The notes under the pieces were generated by a model. The model saw nothing but the letters and a program-made list of their open reading frames with translations. It was not told the origin of the DNA and did no database searches. Made by a program: the position numbers and the translations under genes. Positions 7,085 to 12,720 of a stretch of DNA of 23,960 nucleotides are shown here, piece after piece (within the stretch, counting starts at the first letter, position 1; each line of letters opens with the position of its first letter). The DNA is taken from positions 664,097 to 688,056 of the forward strand of contig BJOX01000111.1 in assembly GCA_009731375.1 (NCBI GenBank), given 5' to 3'. The stretch is from Paulinella micropora. Its lineage: Eukaryota > Cercozoa > Imbricatea > Euglyphida.

Positions 7085-8612
7085 NNNNNNNNNNCTGGCT
7101 GGCTGGGTAGATAGCTGGCTCCTTTGCTGTGCGTTAGGCCCGTGTTAGGTCTGTCGGTGGCACGTCAAATCGCTATGATCACCTACCGCTCACATAAGGT
7201 CAATTTACACATACTCGCATAGACATGTATGTATGTATGCATGTATGTATGTATGTATGTATGTATGTATGTATTTACGTATGTATGTATGTATGTATGT
7301 ATGTATGTATGTATGTATGTATGTGTGTATGTAGGCATATAGTGAGAAGTTCGGCCGCTCGATCTCCCCCGATGGCGACTCAGCGCAAGGACAACAGGTT
7401 GGTTGGTTTGTTTGTTTGTTCTGTGTTTGTTTGTTTGTTTGTTTGTTTGTTTTTGTTTGTTTGTTTGTTTGTTTGTTTGATTGATTGATTGGCTGGCATG
7501 TGCTGACAGTTGCATTATCAAGTAGAGTAGTACCATGGATAGATTGCTTGATTGATCGATCGATTGAATGATGGATTGATGGAGTGAATGATTGATTAGT
7601 TGGTCTGTAGTGATTGGCGGGCATGTGTTGACAGGTGCATTACCAAGTTGAGAAGTACCTTCGATATCAGGTCCCTGTCTTTCTTTGTTGTGTCCTTGTT
7701 TGCTTTAGCTTCTTTACTGGCTGACAGGCTAATTTACGCATTCGCTTACTTACTTATAGACTTACTTTCTTCCTTTCTTTTCTTTTCTTTTCCTTTTCTT
7801 TTCTTTTCTTTTCTTTTCTTTTTAGGGCGTCAAATTTCTGTCTCGTTTCGACGCGCTGTGCTACGTCAAAGTCACGCGCATGATGGACTCACACGACCTC
7901 GGCCGCGACCGGGGCGGGGTCGCCAAAAACTCCCTCCTTTTCCTTCATTCTTCTTTCTTGTTTCCTCTTTCCTCTTTCTTCTTTGGACTCACACGGCCTC
8001 GGCCGCGACCGGGGCGGGGTCGCTAAAAACTCCCTCCTTCTTTTCGTTCATTCTTCTTTCTTCTTTCCTCTTTCTTCTTTGGTCTCACACGACCTCGGCC
8101 GCGACCGGGGCGGGGTCGCTAAAACTCCCTCCTTTTCGTTCATTCTTCTTTCTTCTTTCTCTTTCTTGTTTCTCTTTCTTCTTATTTCTTGTACGACCTC
8201 GGCCGCGACCGGTGCGGGGTCGCCAATAACTTTCTTTCTTTCTTTCTTCGTTCTTCTTTTTTCTTCTGTCGCACCTAACTCACTATTCTTCTATACATAC
8301 ATACGTACATGCATGCTATGCTACATGTCCACGCAGGTGGAGCAGGCCTTGTCGCAGCTGACCATGCCTGCGCTAGTGATCAGCGTGTCCAGCGACGCGC
8401 TCTACCCGCCCATGGAGCAGCGCGAACTGCACCGCCTGCTACCCAACTCGGACTTCCTGATGGTGGACTCCCACAACGGCCACGACGGCTTCTTGCTGGA
8501 CCACGACTTGATCCAGCCCGTGGCCAAGAAGTTCATGGACAAGTACGCAGACTCACCCGGGTCGAATAAGCAGATAGAAAGAACAGATTCTAGTGCTGGG
8601 GTTCGGTCTTAG
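1797..8612 (+). CDS. MET2: Homoserine O-acetyltransferase, 12-exon gene
   Basis: This alpha/beta-hydrolase-fold enzyme acetylates L-homoserine with acetyl-CoA to give O-acetylhomoserine, the precursor for methionine or cysteine made by sulfhydrylation. My exon model is 1797-1813, 2147-2402, 5024-5074, 5253-5431, 6203-6275, 6465-6626, 6764-6822, 7138-7198, 7335-7397, 7635-7670, 7826-7918 and 8337-8612. All introns begin GT and end AG, and the sum is 1326 bases, or 441 residues plus TAG. Family landmarks run in order: CHALTGNA (residues 111-118), [10 protein letters not shown] (155-164), nucleophile Ser203 in GGSLGGMQ, Asp370 in SSDALYPP and His399 in NGHDGFLL. Exon joins restore the conserved residue spacing, for example between HL and GGS. 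The start is the least certain part: an alternative is the ATG at 2307, giving 382 residues. No in-frame break was seen. RNA evidence is lacking. Confidence 0.9.
1814..2146 (+). other. Intron 1 (333 bases)
   Basis: Starts GTAAGT and ends GATGTAG. Unlike the later introns it contains no microsatellite. It is ordinary T-rich unique sequence with a chance open frame. Confidence 0.5.
2147..2402 (+). CDS. MET2: Exon 2: presequence remainder and enzyme N-terminus
   Basis: Encodes residues 6-91. The first part up to about residue 59 is rich in Arg, Pro, Ala and Ser with no acidic residue except one Glu, and fits a presequence. The ATG at 2307 (residue 60) begins [10 protein letters not shown], after which [13 protein letters not shown] matches the strand found at the N-terminus of MetX enzymes. 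The donor is CAG|GTGAAG in phase 0. Confidence 0.75.
2434..2633 (+). repeat. Intron 2: (GTAT)n, (GTTT)n and (GCAT)n tetranucleotides
   Basis: Start of the 2621-base intron 2 (2403-5023). Blocks of GTAT switch to GTTT, back to GTAT, then to GCAT and GTAT again. Both strands read open only as Tyr-Val-Cys or His-Thr-Tyr strings, so nothing here is coding. Confidence 0.95.
2634..2935 (+). repeat. Intron 2: graded pentamer array with telomere-like core
   Basis: A repeat ladder in which the unit changes step by step: AATCT, GATCT, AACCT, AACCA, AACCT again, then the hexamer CCCTAA (about four to five units near 2813-2837), AACCTT and back to AATCT. The hexamer is the complement of TTAGGG, the telomere repeat of many eukaryotes. 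Here it is interstitial and inside an intron. Confidence 0.9.
2936..3440 (+). repeat. Intron 2: (ATACA)n and (CATA/CATG)n arrays
   Basis: Pentamer ATACA arrays (2950-3120, 3160-3195, 3355-3420) enclose a tetramer block of CATA, CATG and CGTA units (3200-3295). Bases 3300-3350 are a less regular spacer. Confidence 0.95.
3441..3806 (+). repeat. Intron 2: AT-rich GTAT/ATAC tetramers and ACATC/ACATT pentamers
   Basis: Alternating TATA, TATG, CACA and CATA blocks to about 3715, then ACATT and ACATC pentamers to about 3806. The purine-pyrimidine alternation near 3421-3460 and 3600-3700 could form unusual DNA structures. No gene is seen. Confidence 0.9.
3807..3870 (+). repeat. Intron 2: (GGAT)n / (GGGT)n microsatellite
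   Basis: GATG tetramers interrupted by GGTG, ending just before a (CAA)n block. Confidence 0.9.
3884..4007 (+). repeat. Intron 2: (AAC)n trinucleotide array
   Basis: CAA/AAC repeats with a few AAT, AAA and AGC units. It is the reverse-complement partner of the (GTT)n array that starts at 4079, so the two can pair around the short unique island at 4012-4078. Confidence 0.95.
4043..4079 (+). repeat. Decayed copy of the exon 3 acceptor and exon head
   Basis: The sequence around CAG|CTGCGCTATCACAAG matches the real intron 2 acceptor and exon 3 start, CAG|GTGCGCTATCGCAAG at 5021-5038, and continues to match through GTTCGGGGAGTT versus GTTCGGCGAGTT. Similarity also reaches about ten bases into the intron side. 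The copy lies 969 bases upstream of the real site and is cut off by the (GTT)n array. It still ends in AG, so it could act as a weak decoy acceptor. Confidence 0.8.
4079..4912 (+). repeat. Intron 2: long (GTT/GTC)n trinucleotide array
   Basis: About 830 bases of GTT units with interspersed GTC, GCT and CTT units, including runs of pure GTC (for example 4096-4120 and 4609-4645). All frames are open on both strands only because the repeat lacks stops (Val, Leu, Cys; Asn, Gln, Asp). Confidence 0.95.
4945..5006 (+). repeat. Intron 2: (TGTAA)n pentamer near the acceptor
   Basis: TGTAA units with small variants (CGTAA, TCTAA) directly upstream of the exon 3 acceptor at 5022-5023. Confidence 0.9.
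5024..5074 (+). CDS. MET2: Exon 3 (17 codons)
   Basis: Encodes [17 protein letters not shown], the strand and turn that precede the CHALTG motif in MetX enzymes. The acceptor is GGTCAG. The donor GTG|GTCGGC is chosen because it gives the family spacing of four residues between Asn and CysHis after joining. Ending two codons earlier or later is possible but fits less well. Confidence 0.8.
5075..5252 (+). other. Intron 3 with (GA)n and (GT)n repeats
   Basis: 178 bases from GTCGGC to CTCTAG. It contains a (GA)n tract at 5090-5145, a short G run and a (GT)n tract at 5220-5246 running almost into the acceptor. Confidence 0.8.
5253..5431 (+). CDS. MET2: Exon 4: oxyanion-hole and substrate motifs
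   Basis: Encodes residues 109-167 and two bases of Gly168. It carries [39 protein letters not shown] and [11 protein letters not shown], all hallmark segments of homoserine acyltransferases. The donor GG|GTTCTC splits a Gly codon that is completed by the first base of exon 5. Confidence 0.9.
5432..6202 (+). repeat. Intron 4: pentamer repeats with three decoy copies of the exon 5 head
   Basis: The intron holds pyrimidine repeats, a 10-base gap at 5488-5497, then (GTGAT)n and (GTGAC)n pentamers. Embedded in these are three partial copies of the real acceptor and first 24 or so exon bases. Their AG dinucleotides fall at 5859-5860, 5945-5946 and 6060-6061, against the real one at 6201-6202. Each copy keeps the upstream GTGG(TGG)TTCAG and reads GCCGGACTTCCCT or a near match before merging into the repeat. 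Use of any of the three would run into an in-frame TGA (after 8 codons in the first and third, 16 in the second). Confidence 0.85.
6203..6275 (+). CDS. MET2: Exon 5 (24 codons plus one base)
   Basis: Encodes [20 protein letters not shown] and then EHLR. This is the helix that precedes the nucleophile elbow in the family, where the usual sequence is of the type FP..T.RD.V....L..HL. The donor CGG|GTCCAG in phase 0 gives exactly nine residues between HL and GGS, as in homologues. Confidence 0.85.
6276..6464 (+). repeat. Intron 5: (TTATG)n / (TTAGG)n pentamers
   Basis: Pentamer repeats TTATG grading into TTAGG and back at about 6300-6435, then a short unique stretch ending CTCCGCAG. Confidence 0.85.
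6465..6626 (+). CDS. MET2: Exon 6: nucleophile elbow
   Basis: Encodes 54 residues including [15 protein letters not shown], with the catalytic nucleophile Ser203 at codon 6495-6497, and [20 protein letters not shown], typical of the region after the elbow. The donor CAG|GTCAAG is phase 0 and joins to AIYADPKW in exon 7, restoring the family's QRQAI.ADP segment. Confidence 0.92.
6627..6763 (+). repeat. Intron 6: (GGTT)n and (GCTT)n tetranucleotides
   Basis: 137 bases from GTCAAG. GGTT, TTAG and ATTG tetramers lead into (TTGC)n, which runs directly into TTGCAG. The microsatellite itself therefore forms the pyrimidine-rich end of the intron. Confidence 0.85.
6764..6822 (+). CDS. MET2: Exon 7 (19 codons plus two bases)
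   Basis: Encodes [19 protein letters not shown] and two bases of a Glu codon. The donor GA|GTCAGA is the only GT near the end of family similarity and joins in frame to exon 8. Confidence 0.8.
6823..7137 (+). repeat. Intron 7: (GA)n, poly-G run and 10-base gap
   Basis: A (GA)n/(GACA)n tract at 6823-6945 is followed by a homopolymer of about 76 G (7009-7084) that ends at a gap of 10 N (7085-7094). A short (CTGG)n stretch then leads to GCGTTAG. The G run may be an artefact of base calling or assembly. Confidence 0.85.
7138..7198 (+). CDS. MET2: Exon 8
   Basis: One base completes the split Glu codon, followed by [20 protein letters not shown], which corresponds to the family's GLA.AR....YRS segment. 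The acceptor GCGTTAG is preferred over another TTAG eleven bases downstream because only the first keeps the frame with exon 7. The donor is AAG|GTCAAT. Confidence 0.85.
7199..7334 (+). repeat. Intron 8: (GTAT)n microsatellite
   Basis: About 110 of its 136 bases are GTAT tetramers that run into the acceptor GTATGTAG. There is almost no polypyrimidine tract, which is unusual for a spliced intron. Confidence 0.85.
7335..7397 (+). CDS. MET2: Exon 9 (21 codons)
   Basis: Encodes [20 protein letters not shown] and Q. The AY..KFGR segment follows YRS in MetX enzymes. Donor CAG|GTTGGT, phase 0. Confidence 0.85.
7398..7634 (+). repeat. Intron 9: (GTTT)n and a decayed copy of the exon 10 head
   Basis: (GTTT)n tetramers at 7400-7480 and ATTG/ATCG tetramers at 7540-7600 surround a copy, at 7484-7535, of the real acceptor and exon 10 start. 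The copy reads GCATGTGCTGACAG|TTGCAT against the real GCATGTGTTGACAG|GTGCAT (7621-7640), and the match continues through AAGT.GAG.AGTACC. Used as an exon, the copy meets an in-frame TAG after six codons. Confidence 0.85.
7635..7670 (+). CDS. MET2: Exon 10: 36-base microexon
   Basis: Encodes [12 protein letters not shown], matching the VE.YL.YQ segment of the family that precedes the FDA..Y segment. Flanked by TTGACAG and by the donor GTCCCT. Confidence 0.85.
7671..7825 (+). repeat. Intron 10: (TTTTC)n pyrimidine pentamers
   Basis: 155 bases; the last 50 or so are TTTTC units ending TTTTTAG, so the microsatellite supplies the polypyrimidine tract. Confidence 0.85.
7826..7918 (+). CDS. MET2: Exon 11
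   Basis: Encodes [20 protein letters not shown], then [11 protein letters not shown], corresponding to the RFDA..Y..LT..MD.HD.GR segment of the family. The donor GGG|GTCGCC lies in the 3' arm of a GCGACC/GGTCGC inverted repeat and is repeated three more times in the following intron. Confidence 0.88.
7886..8230 (+). repeat. Intron 11 minisatellite: four copies of the exon 11 tail and donor
   Basis: A repeat of roughly 100 bases begins inside exon 11. Each copy contains about 30 exon bases (ACGACCTCGGCCGCGACCGG and flanks), the donor GGGGTCGC(C/T), and intronic CTCCCTCCTT with pyrimidine sequence. Donor GT positions are 7919 (real), 8019, 8115 and 8219, spaced 100, 96 and 104 bases. All copies keep the GCGACC/GGTCGC inverted repeat that encloses the GT. 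The intron continues to the acceptor CACGCAG at 8336. Confidence 0.9.
8337..8612 (+). CDS. MET2: Exon 12: catalytic Asp and His, C-terminus
   Basis: Encodes residues 351-441 and stop TAG. It carries the strand [15 protein letters not shown] with Asp370 (codon 8394-8396), and [15 protein letters not shown] with His399 (codon 8481-8483), which complete the Ser-Asp-His triad. The C-terminal tail after KKFMDKY is short, polar and not conserved in the family as far as I know. Confidence 0.93.
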   Translation: MEQALSQLTMPALVISVSSDALYPPMEQRELHRLLPNSDFLMVDSHNGHDGFLLDHDLIQPVAKKFMDKYADSPGSNKQIERTDSSAGVRS

Positions 8613-9163
8613 CAGACACCCGCCCTCGCCCTACTCATCCTCCTCTTCCTTCTTCTTCTTCTTCTTCTTCTTCTTCTTCTTCTTCTCCTTCTTCTCCTTC
8701 TTCTTCTTCTTCATCATCATCTTCTCCTTGTTCATCTTCTTCATCTTCTTCATCATCATCATCATCTTCTTCTTCTTCTTGTTCTTCTTCTTCTTCTCCT
8801 CCTCCTCCTCCTCCTCCTCTCCTTCCTCCACTTCCTCCTCCTCCTCTCCTTCCTCCTCTTCCTCCTCCTCCTCTCCTCCTTCTCCTCATCCTCCTTCTCT
8901 CCTCCTTCTCATTCTCGTCTTGCTCTTCTCCTCCCGCTTCTTCTCCTTCGCCTGCCTCTTCTTTTTCCTCCTTTTTCTTTGTTCTTGCATATTTTTCTTC
9001 CAAACTGCAGATCCTATGGTAGGTCTGCTGCTTGTAGATTATACACCACATTTCACAACGACAACAACACTAACAACAACAACAGCAAGGACAAAACAAC
9101 AACGACGACACCAGCATCACAAAGACAACATTGAGAAAAATAACAAAAAGAACGGTCAATAAA
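8613..9163 (+). other. 3' flank: long CTT/CTC pyrimidine tract, then CAA-rich sequence and AATAAA
   Basis: From about 8625 to 8990 the plus strand is almost wholly pyrimidine (TTC, TCC and CTC units). Open frames there (Ser, Phe, Pro; Glu, Lys, Arg on the other strand) are repeat artefacts. Between 9055 and 9150 there is an ACA-rich stretch. AATAAA at 9158-9163 is the best candidate polyadenylation signal for the acetyltransferase transcript. Confidence 0.55.
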
Positions 9164-9660
9164 CCAACAAAAATCAAAAATTAGTTTTGAAGTTTGTTGA
9201 ACAAGAGATACACAAGATTTAAAAAGAGCAGAAAACAATAGAACAAAAAGGAAAAGAAAAGAAAGGAGAGTAGACAAAGATTATTGCGCTGATGAAGGTT
9301 GCACTCCTTCAGTTTATTGCGCTGATGAAGGTTGCACTCCTCTCTTTCTTCAGTTTGAAGTGGTTCCTTTGAACCTAGTTTTACCATTATGCAGCTTCTT
9401 TCTTCTTTATATTATCAGTAGTAAAAAAAAGCTTGACTTGGCGTTTCCACTGTGTTTGCCTCGTAGATAAATGGATGTGGTCACCGGCCGTCACCTAGTT
9501 ACTGTTACTGCTACGTTAAATTTGGCCACATTCCTGCTTAAGCATCCTATTGACATCTTGTTAGTCACATTCTCTGCACTGTCTTTACGCAAACAGTTTA
9601 ACACTACTAATAAGAAAATACTGTCTCACAAACAAAATACCAACGCAAAAGCGCTCACAT
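9164..9660. other. Intergenic sequence with a 33-base tandem duplication
   Basis: A-rich unique DNA. The block TTATTGCGCTGATGAAGGTT with its CACTCCT continuation occurs twice in tandem at 9281-9313 and 9314-9341. Short open frames here have no recognisable features, so I call no gene. Confidence 0.7.
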
Positions 9661-9761
9661 GACCACTATAGTGTTCTTCCTATTTCTCGCTTCCTCTCCG
9701 ACTAAAAGGTGTTGACTCTTAATTAGTGATGGTAGGCTTAGTGGGGGTGGATGATTGTGAT

Positions 9762-9866
9762 GTGGTGGTTGATGTTCGTGGTCCTCCTGCTGGTGTGATG
9801 GTGGTGCGAGATGTGTGGTGGTTGATGTTCGTGGTCCCCCTGCTGGTGTGATGGTGGTGCGGGATG
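9762..9866. repeat. Two 53-base tandem repeats
   Basis: GTGGTGGTTGATGTTCGTGG with the following CTGCTGGTGTGATGGTGGTG occurs at 9762-9814 and again from 9815, with few differences. The repeat lies in a 170-codon minus-strand open frame (10164-9655) that is rich in Thr, Pro, His and Ser. I cannot support that frame as a gene. Confidence 0.85.
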
Positions 9867-10749
9867 CGTAAGATATGTACACTATGTACACATCCTCTAT
9901 CACCCTCACCACATCAGACAAAAACTCATCTTCCACAAGTTCACCTTCACTTACTCTCATGACTCTCCTATTACTCACTCTAATGCATGTTGTTGTAAGT
10001 TGTTGTGCAATATGCAATGTCTTTGAAGGTGATGATGGGGGGGTGTCTGTTCTCAGGATGCTTGGAGTGTGTGACCTGATTGTGGTGGCGTTGTTTACAT
10101 TGCTATTGCTATTGCCTCCTCTTTGGACACAACAGCACTGGGTAGACAAGATAGTCTCCCACACTCATTCAGTGTATCTGTGTGTGGTGTTGAGGTGGGA
10201 TGTCTGTCTTGTGATGTTGTGCGGTAGTGAACAGATAAAGTAGGCGTGGGTTGTGGTTGATATGCAATGTCTCTCTTGCCACTCCCCCTCACTTCTGCCC
10301 TACTACTCTTCCTTCTCGCCTCACGTTCCTTCTCTCTCTGCAGTCTCTGCTTTGAGTTGTGAGGTGGCATGCGCGGGCAATCTCGTTCTCTCCTATCTCT
10401 TCTGCCACTGCCAACAATCCTAGCTAATCTGAATAGTAAGGAGACTTAGGGGGGCGAATTGTGGGATCGACAGATAAGTCAATCCAAGGGAATTCGTCAT
10501 CCTGCGTCTTCGCATGATAGCCACAATAGTATTAAAAAATCAACCGCTTTGCTTGCGAAGCGTTAATCCACTTTTGTTCTCTCTCTAAAGAAATATTGCA
10601 GGGTTTGTTCTTGTTGTTTTTCCCCATGCATCTAGTAGACGTTGGCTGGGATCGACTATAGCTGTTCATGATCAGAGTATGCTTATTAGGTTTGGGCAAG
10701 TGTGTTTTGTTCTCCTCAGACTCTGAGGTAATTATTATTGTGTGTGTGT
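9867..10749 (-). other. Weakly coding-like minus-strand sequence, unassigned
   Basis: Minus-strand frames at about 10420-10095 (Arg, Lys, Glu rich, then Thr-Pro rich) and about 10620-10445 (containing KWINASQAKRLIF and WIDLSVDPTIRP) look more protein-like than chance. They are short, contain stops and match nothing I recognise. They lie downstream of the minus-strand gag remnant, where other retroelement coding would be expected, but no protease, integrase or reverse transcriptase motif is visible. Confidence 0.25.
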
Positions 10750-10824
10750 GGGGGGGGGGGGGGGGGGGGGGNNNNNNNNNNNNNNNNNNNNNNNNNGGGG
10801 GGGGGGGGGGGGGGGGGGGGGGGG
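10750..10824. other. Poly-G run interrupted by a 25-base gap
   Basis: About 21 G, 25 N and 28 G in succession. Open glycine or proline frames across it are artefacts. The true sequence is unknown and may interrupt the retroelement remnant. Confidence 0.9.
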
Positions 10825-11218
10825 TGCACTTGTTAGCTGACGATTGCGATGGATGAGATGTTAGGTTGGGACGAATCCTCAACCAGACTAGTCTTTGCTA
10901 AGTGACTCCCTAAGCTAGTGCTAGCCGGCGGGGGATGACCACATCGATCAGAATCGCTCTGATCTTCGCTCGCTCTCCCCCCATCATTGTCGTCAGGGGT
11001 TATCTCCCCAGGCTCGTCGGGCTTATCTCTCCCGATAATAAGGAGAAGCACATCGTTATCGCTCTCTTGTCCCCCTCCCTGTTCTTCGTCATCATCACTC
11101 TCTTCTTCCCGTAAAAGAGCTATGTCTTTCTTTCCTTTGCTTTTGTTTTGGCCCTTTTTGTTTTTGCCTTTGGGGTTTTCTCTTTTTCCTGCTCATGTGG
11201 GTTCTTCTTCAGTTTCGG

Positions 11219-11260
11219 GCAATACGCCTTTGTATGCGACACCTTCTCACAAGCATAGCA
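11219..11260 (-). other. CCHC zinc knuckle coding segment
   Basis: Reading the minus strand, CYACEKVSHTKAYC fits C-x2-C-x4-H-x4-C exactly. This motif binds nucleic acid in Gag nucleocapsids and in some cellular RNA-binding proteins. It is flanked by Lys-rich sequence, as in nucleocapsid domains. Confidence 0.85.
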
Positions 11261-11790
11261 GGTGACTTTTAGCCACAATTCTTTCTTCTTTTTCAACTTA
11301 CCTGTCTTACCCCCACCCCCTTTCTCGTCATCCTGATCATCCATCAGGAGGTTTGTTTCCTGTCCTTTCTGCTTTCTTCGTCTCCTGTTCTCGTCGTCCT
11401 CTCTGCTCTCCTCCCTACGCCCCTTCCCTTTCTTTTATATCGCCCACTTGTTCCTCGCACTCTCAATTAGGTCGTCGTGCTTAAGTCTTATTAATATGTT
11501 AGCTGGAAGATTGAAGTAGTTAGCTTCGTATTCTCTACCAAAGGCAGGATGTTTAGCCAGCCTTTGTAGCAGTTTACGAATTAACTCTTCTTCTTCAAAG
11601 GGATGAGTTCGTAAGCTCTCTACCTCGCTTTTGAAGGCGAGGTACCACATTTGTCCCTGGTTTTGGGTAGATGTGCTCAAACTTCTCTGCGTTGAGATGT
11701 TTGTTTACATCTCGCACCGAACCAAACTTGGTCCTAACTAACTCTATCGTCTCTATCGGGCCGATGGGAATCTTAGTTCTTAGATATTGG

Positions 11791-12426
11791 ACAACAAGGG
11801 TGTGTGAAAAACAGGTTGCAAAGCACACATCCTTTCATAATACTTCTTCTTCTTTTGTATTGCCTTCACTCAGAGGCTTATGGAGTGTGCTCTCTTCGTC
11901 TGACTTCTTAGTTCTCTCTTCTGCTTCTTCGCGTGTTTCTCCCGCCACTTCATCTTCTTCTCCTTATCTATCTTATCACAATCTTTAGGCTTTTGCAATG
12001 GGACTTTCGTGCGTGGCCTAACTCCATGAATCGTTGTACTACCGTGTCAATGTTTTCTGTTCCTCTGTCAGTGTCTCTGTTTCTGACTCTGTCTCTGACT
12101 CTGTGTCCGGAGTGTCTTCCGACTCCGGCTCGTCAGGCAAATCCCTCTCCTCTAGATCCATCGCCTCAGCGTGGTCACATAGGGGTACTTAACCTTTGCC
12201 ATTGCGGGGTTGGTAAAGGCTAGCTTCACATATTCCCCGTGCCATGCACTTAAGCCTTCAACATAGTTTTCTAACTTGTATCTCAAGTTAAAGTCAGAGT
12301 AGCCTCTATTGTTCCCATCTAAGAATCATTGGGTATTGCATTTAGTGTTTGCTTCAGTGAGAAGCTGACTCCCTTATCTGCCTCAAGGCTTATAACCTTT
12401 GAGCAACTCAGCATGCTCATTAAAGA
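11791..12426 (-). repeat. Gag-segment direct repeat, copy 1
   Basis: This segment recurs at 21337-22767 with the same orientation and high similarity. Homology starts abruptly at ACAACAAGGG and stops at TAAAGA. In copy 1 the gag-like frames continue beyond both ends, so this copy sits in the fuller element. It contains one uninterrupted TAACT (12019-12023) where copy 2 has an insertion. Confidence 0.9.
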
Positions 12427-12720
12427 TAATCCGGCTTTTCTGGAGCGATAGACCAGGTACGTCCCTCAACGATACATGATCAGCTAGCCACTGCCAGAAT
12501 CCCTGGACTGCACCAACAGATCCTACCTTCCTACGACCTCCGCCACCCTGCGCGCCTCTTGCTCCCTCTCTACCACCTCTGCCGCAACCATACTGCCCAA
12601 CCCCTGCAGTTGGACTATTAGTACAACAACCACACCCAAAAACAAAACGTCTGTCAACAGTACATCAACTCAGTCTCTCAAGTAGCTCGGGACCGCGGAG
12701 ACACTACCCAAACCCCACGA
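12427..12720. other. Gag N-terminal region and spacer before the hairpin array
   Basis: Bases 12427-12660 carry the N-terminal part of the minus-strand gag-like frame. Bases 12661-12720 hold nothing I recognise. The boundary between the gag remnant and the plus-strand element to the right is not defined by any repeat I could see. Confidence 0.4.

Larger units (their letters stand above)
10833..12660 (-). pseudogene. Retrotransposon Gag-like gene remnant, minus strand
   Basis: Read from 12660 down to 10833 there is a broken series of frames typical of a retroelement capsid protein. The parts are a Gly/Arg-rich N-terminus (12640-12520), GFWQWLADHVSLRDVPGLS (about 12510-12455), an acidic Glu-Ser-Thr stretch (12165-12050), a Lys/Arg-rich stretch (11985-11900) and a helical segment (11800-11435, LIRKLLQRLAKHPAFGRE). 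A zinc knuckle CYACEKVSHTKAYC and an acidic tail follow, ending in TAA near 10833. Several stops and frame changes separate these parts, so it is not functional as one frame. The zinc knuckle shows the class. I infer an LTR-type or related retroelement, but no pol motifs are visible and the family is undetermined. Confidence 0.7.

Noticed and set aside
7600-8229. Long plus frame across exons 10-11 and the intron 11 minisatellite
   Set aside because: It is out of frame with the conserved enzyme exons and consists mostly of translated pyrimidine repeats.
8593-9162. Ser/Phe/Pro-rich plus frame and Glu/Lys-rich minus frames downstream of the acetyltransferase
   Set aside because: The pyrimidine tract creates them, and they overlap the terminal exon in another frame.
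9655-10164. 170-codon minus-strand gene
   Set aside because: It is low-complexity Thr/Pro/His/Ser sequence spanning a 53-base tandem repeat, with no domain and no supporting context.
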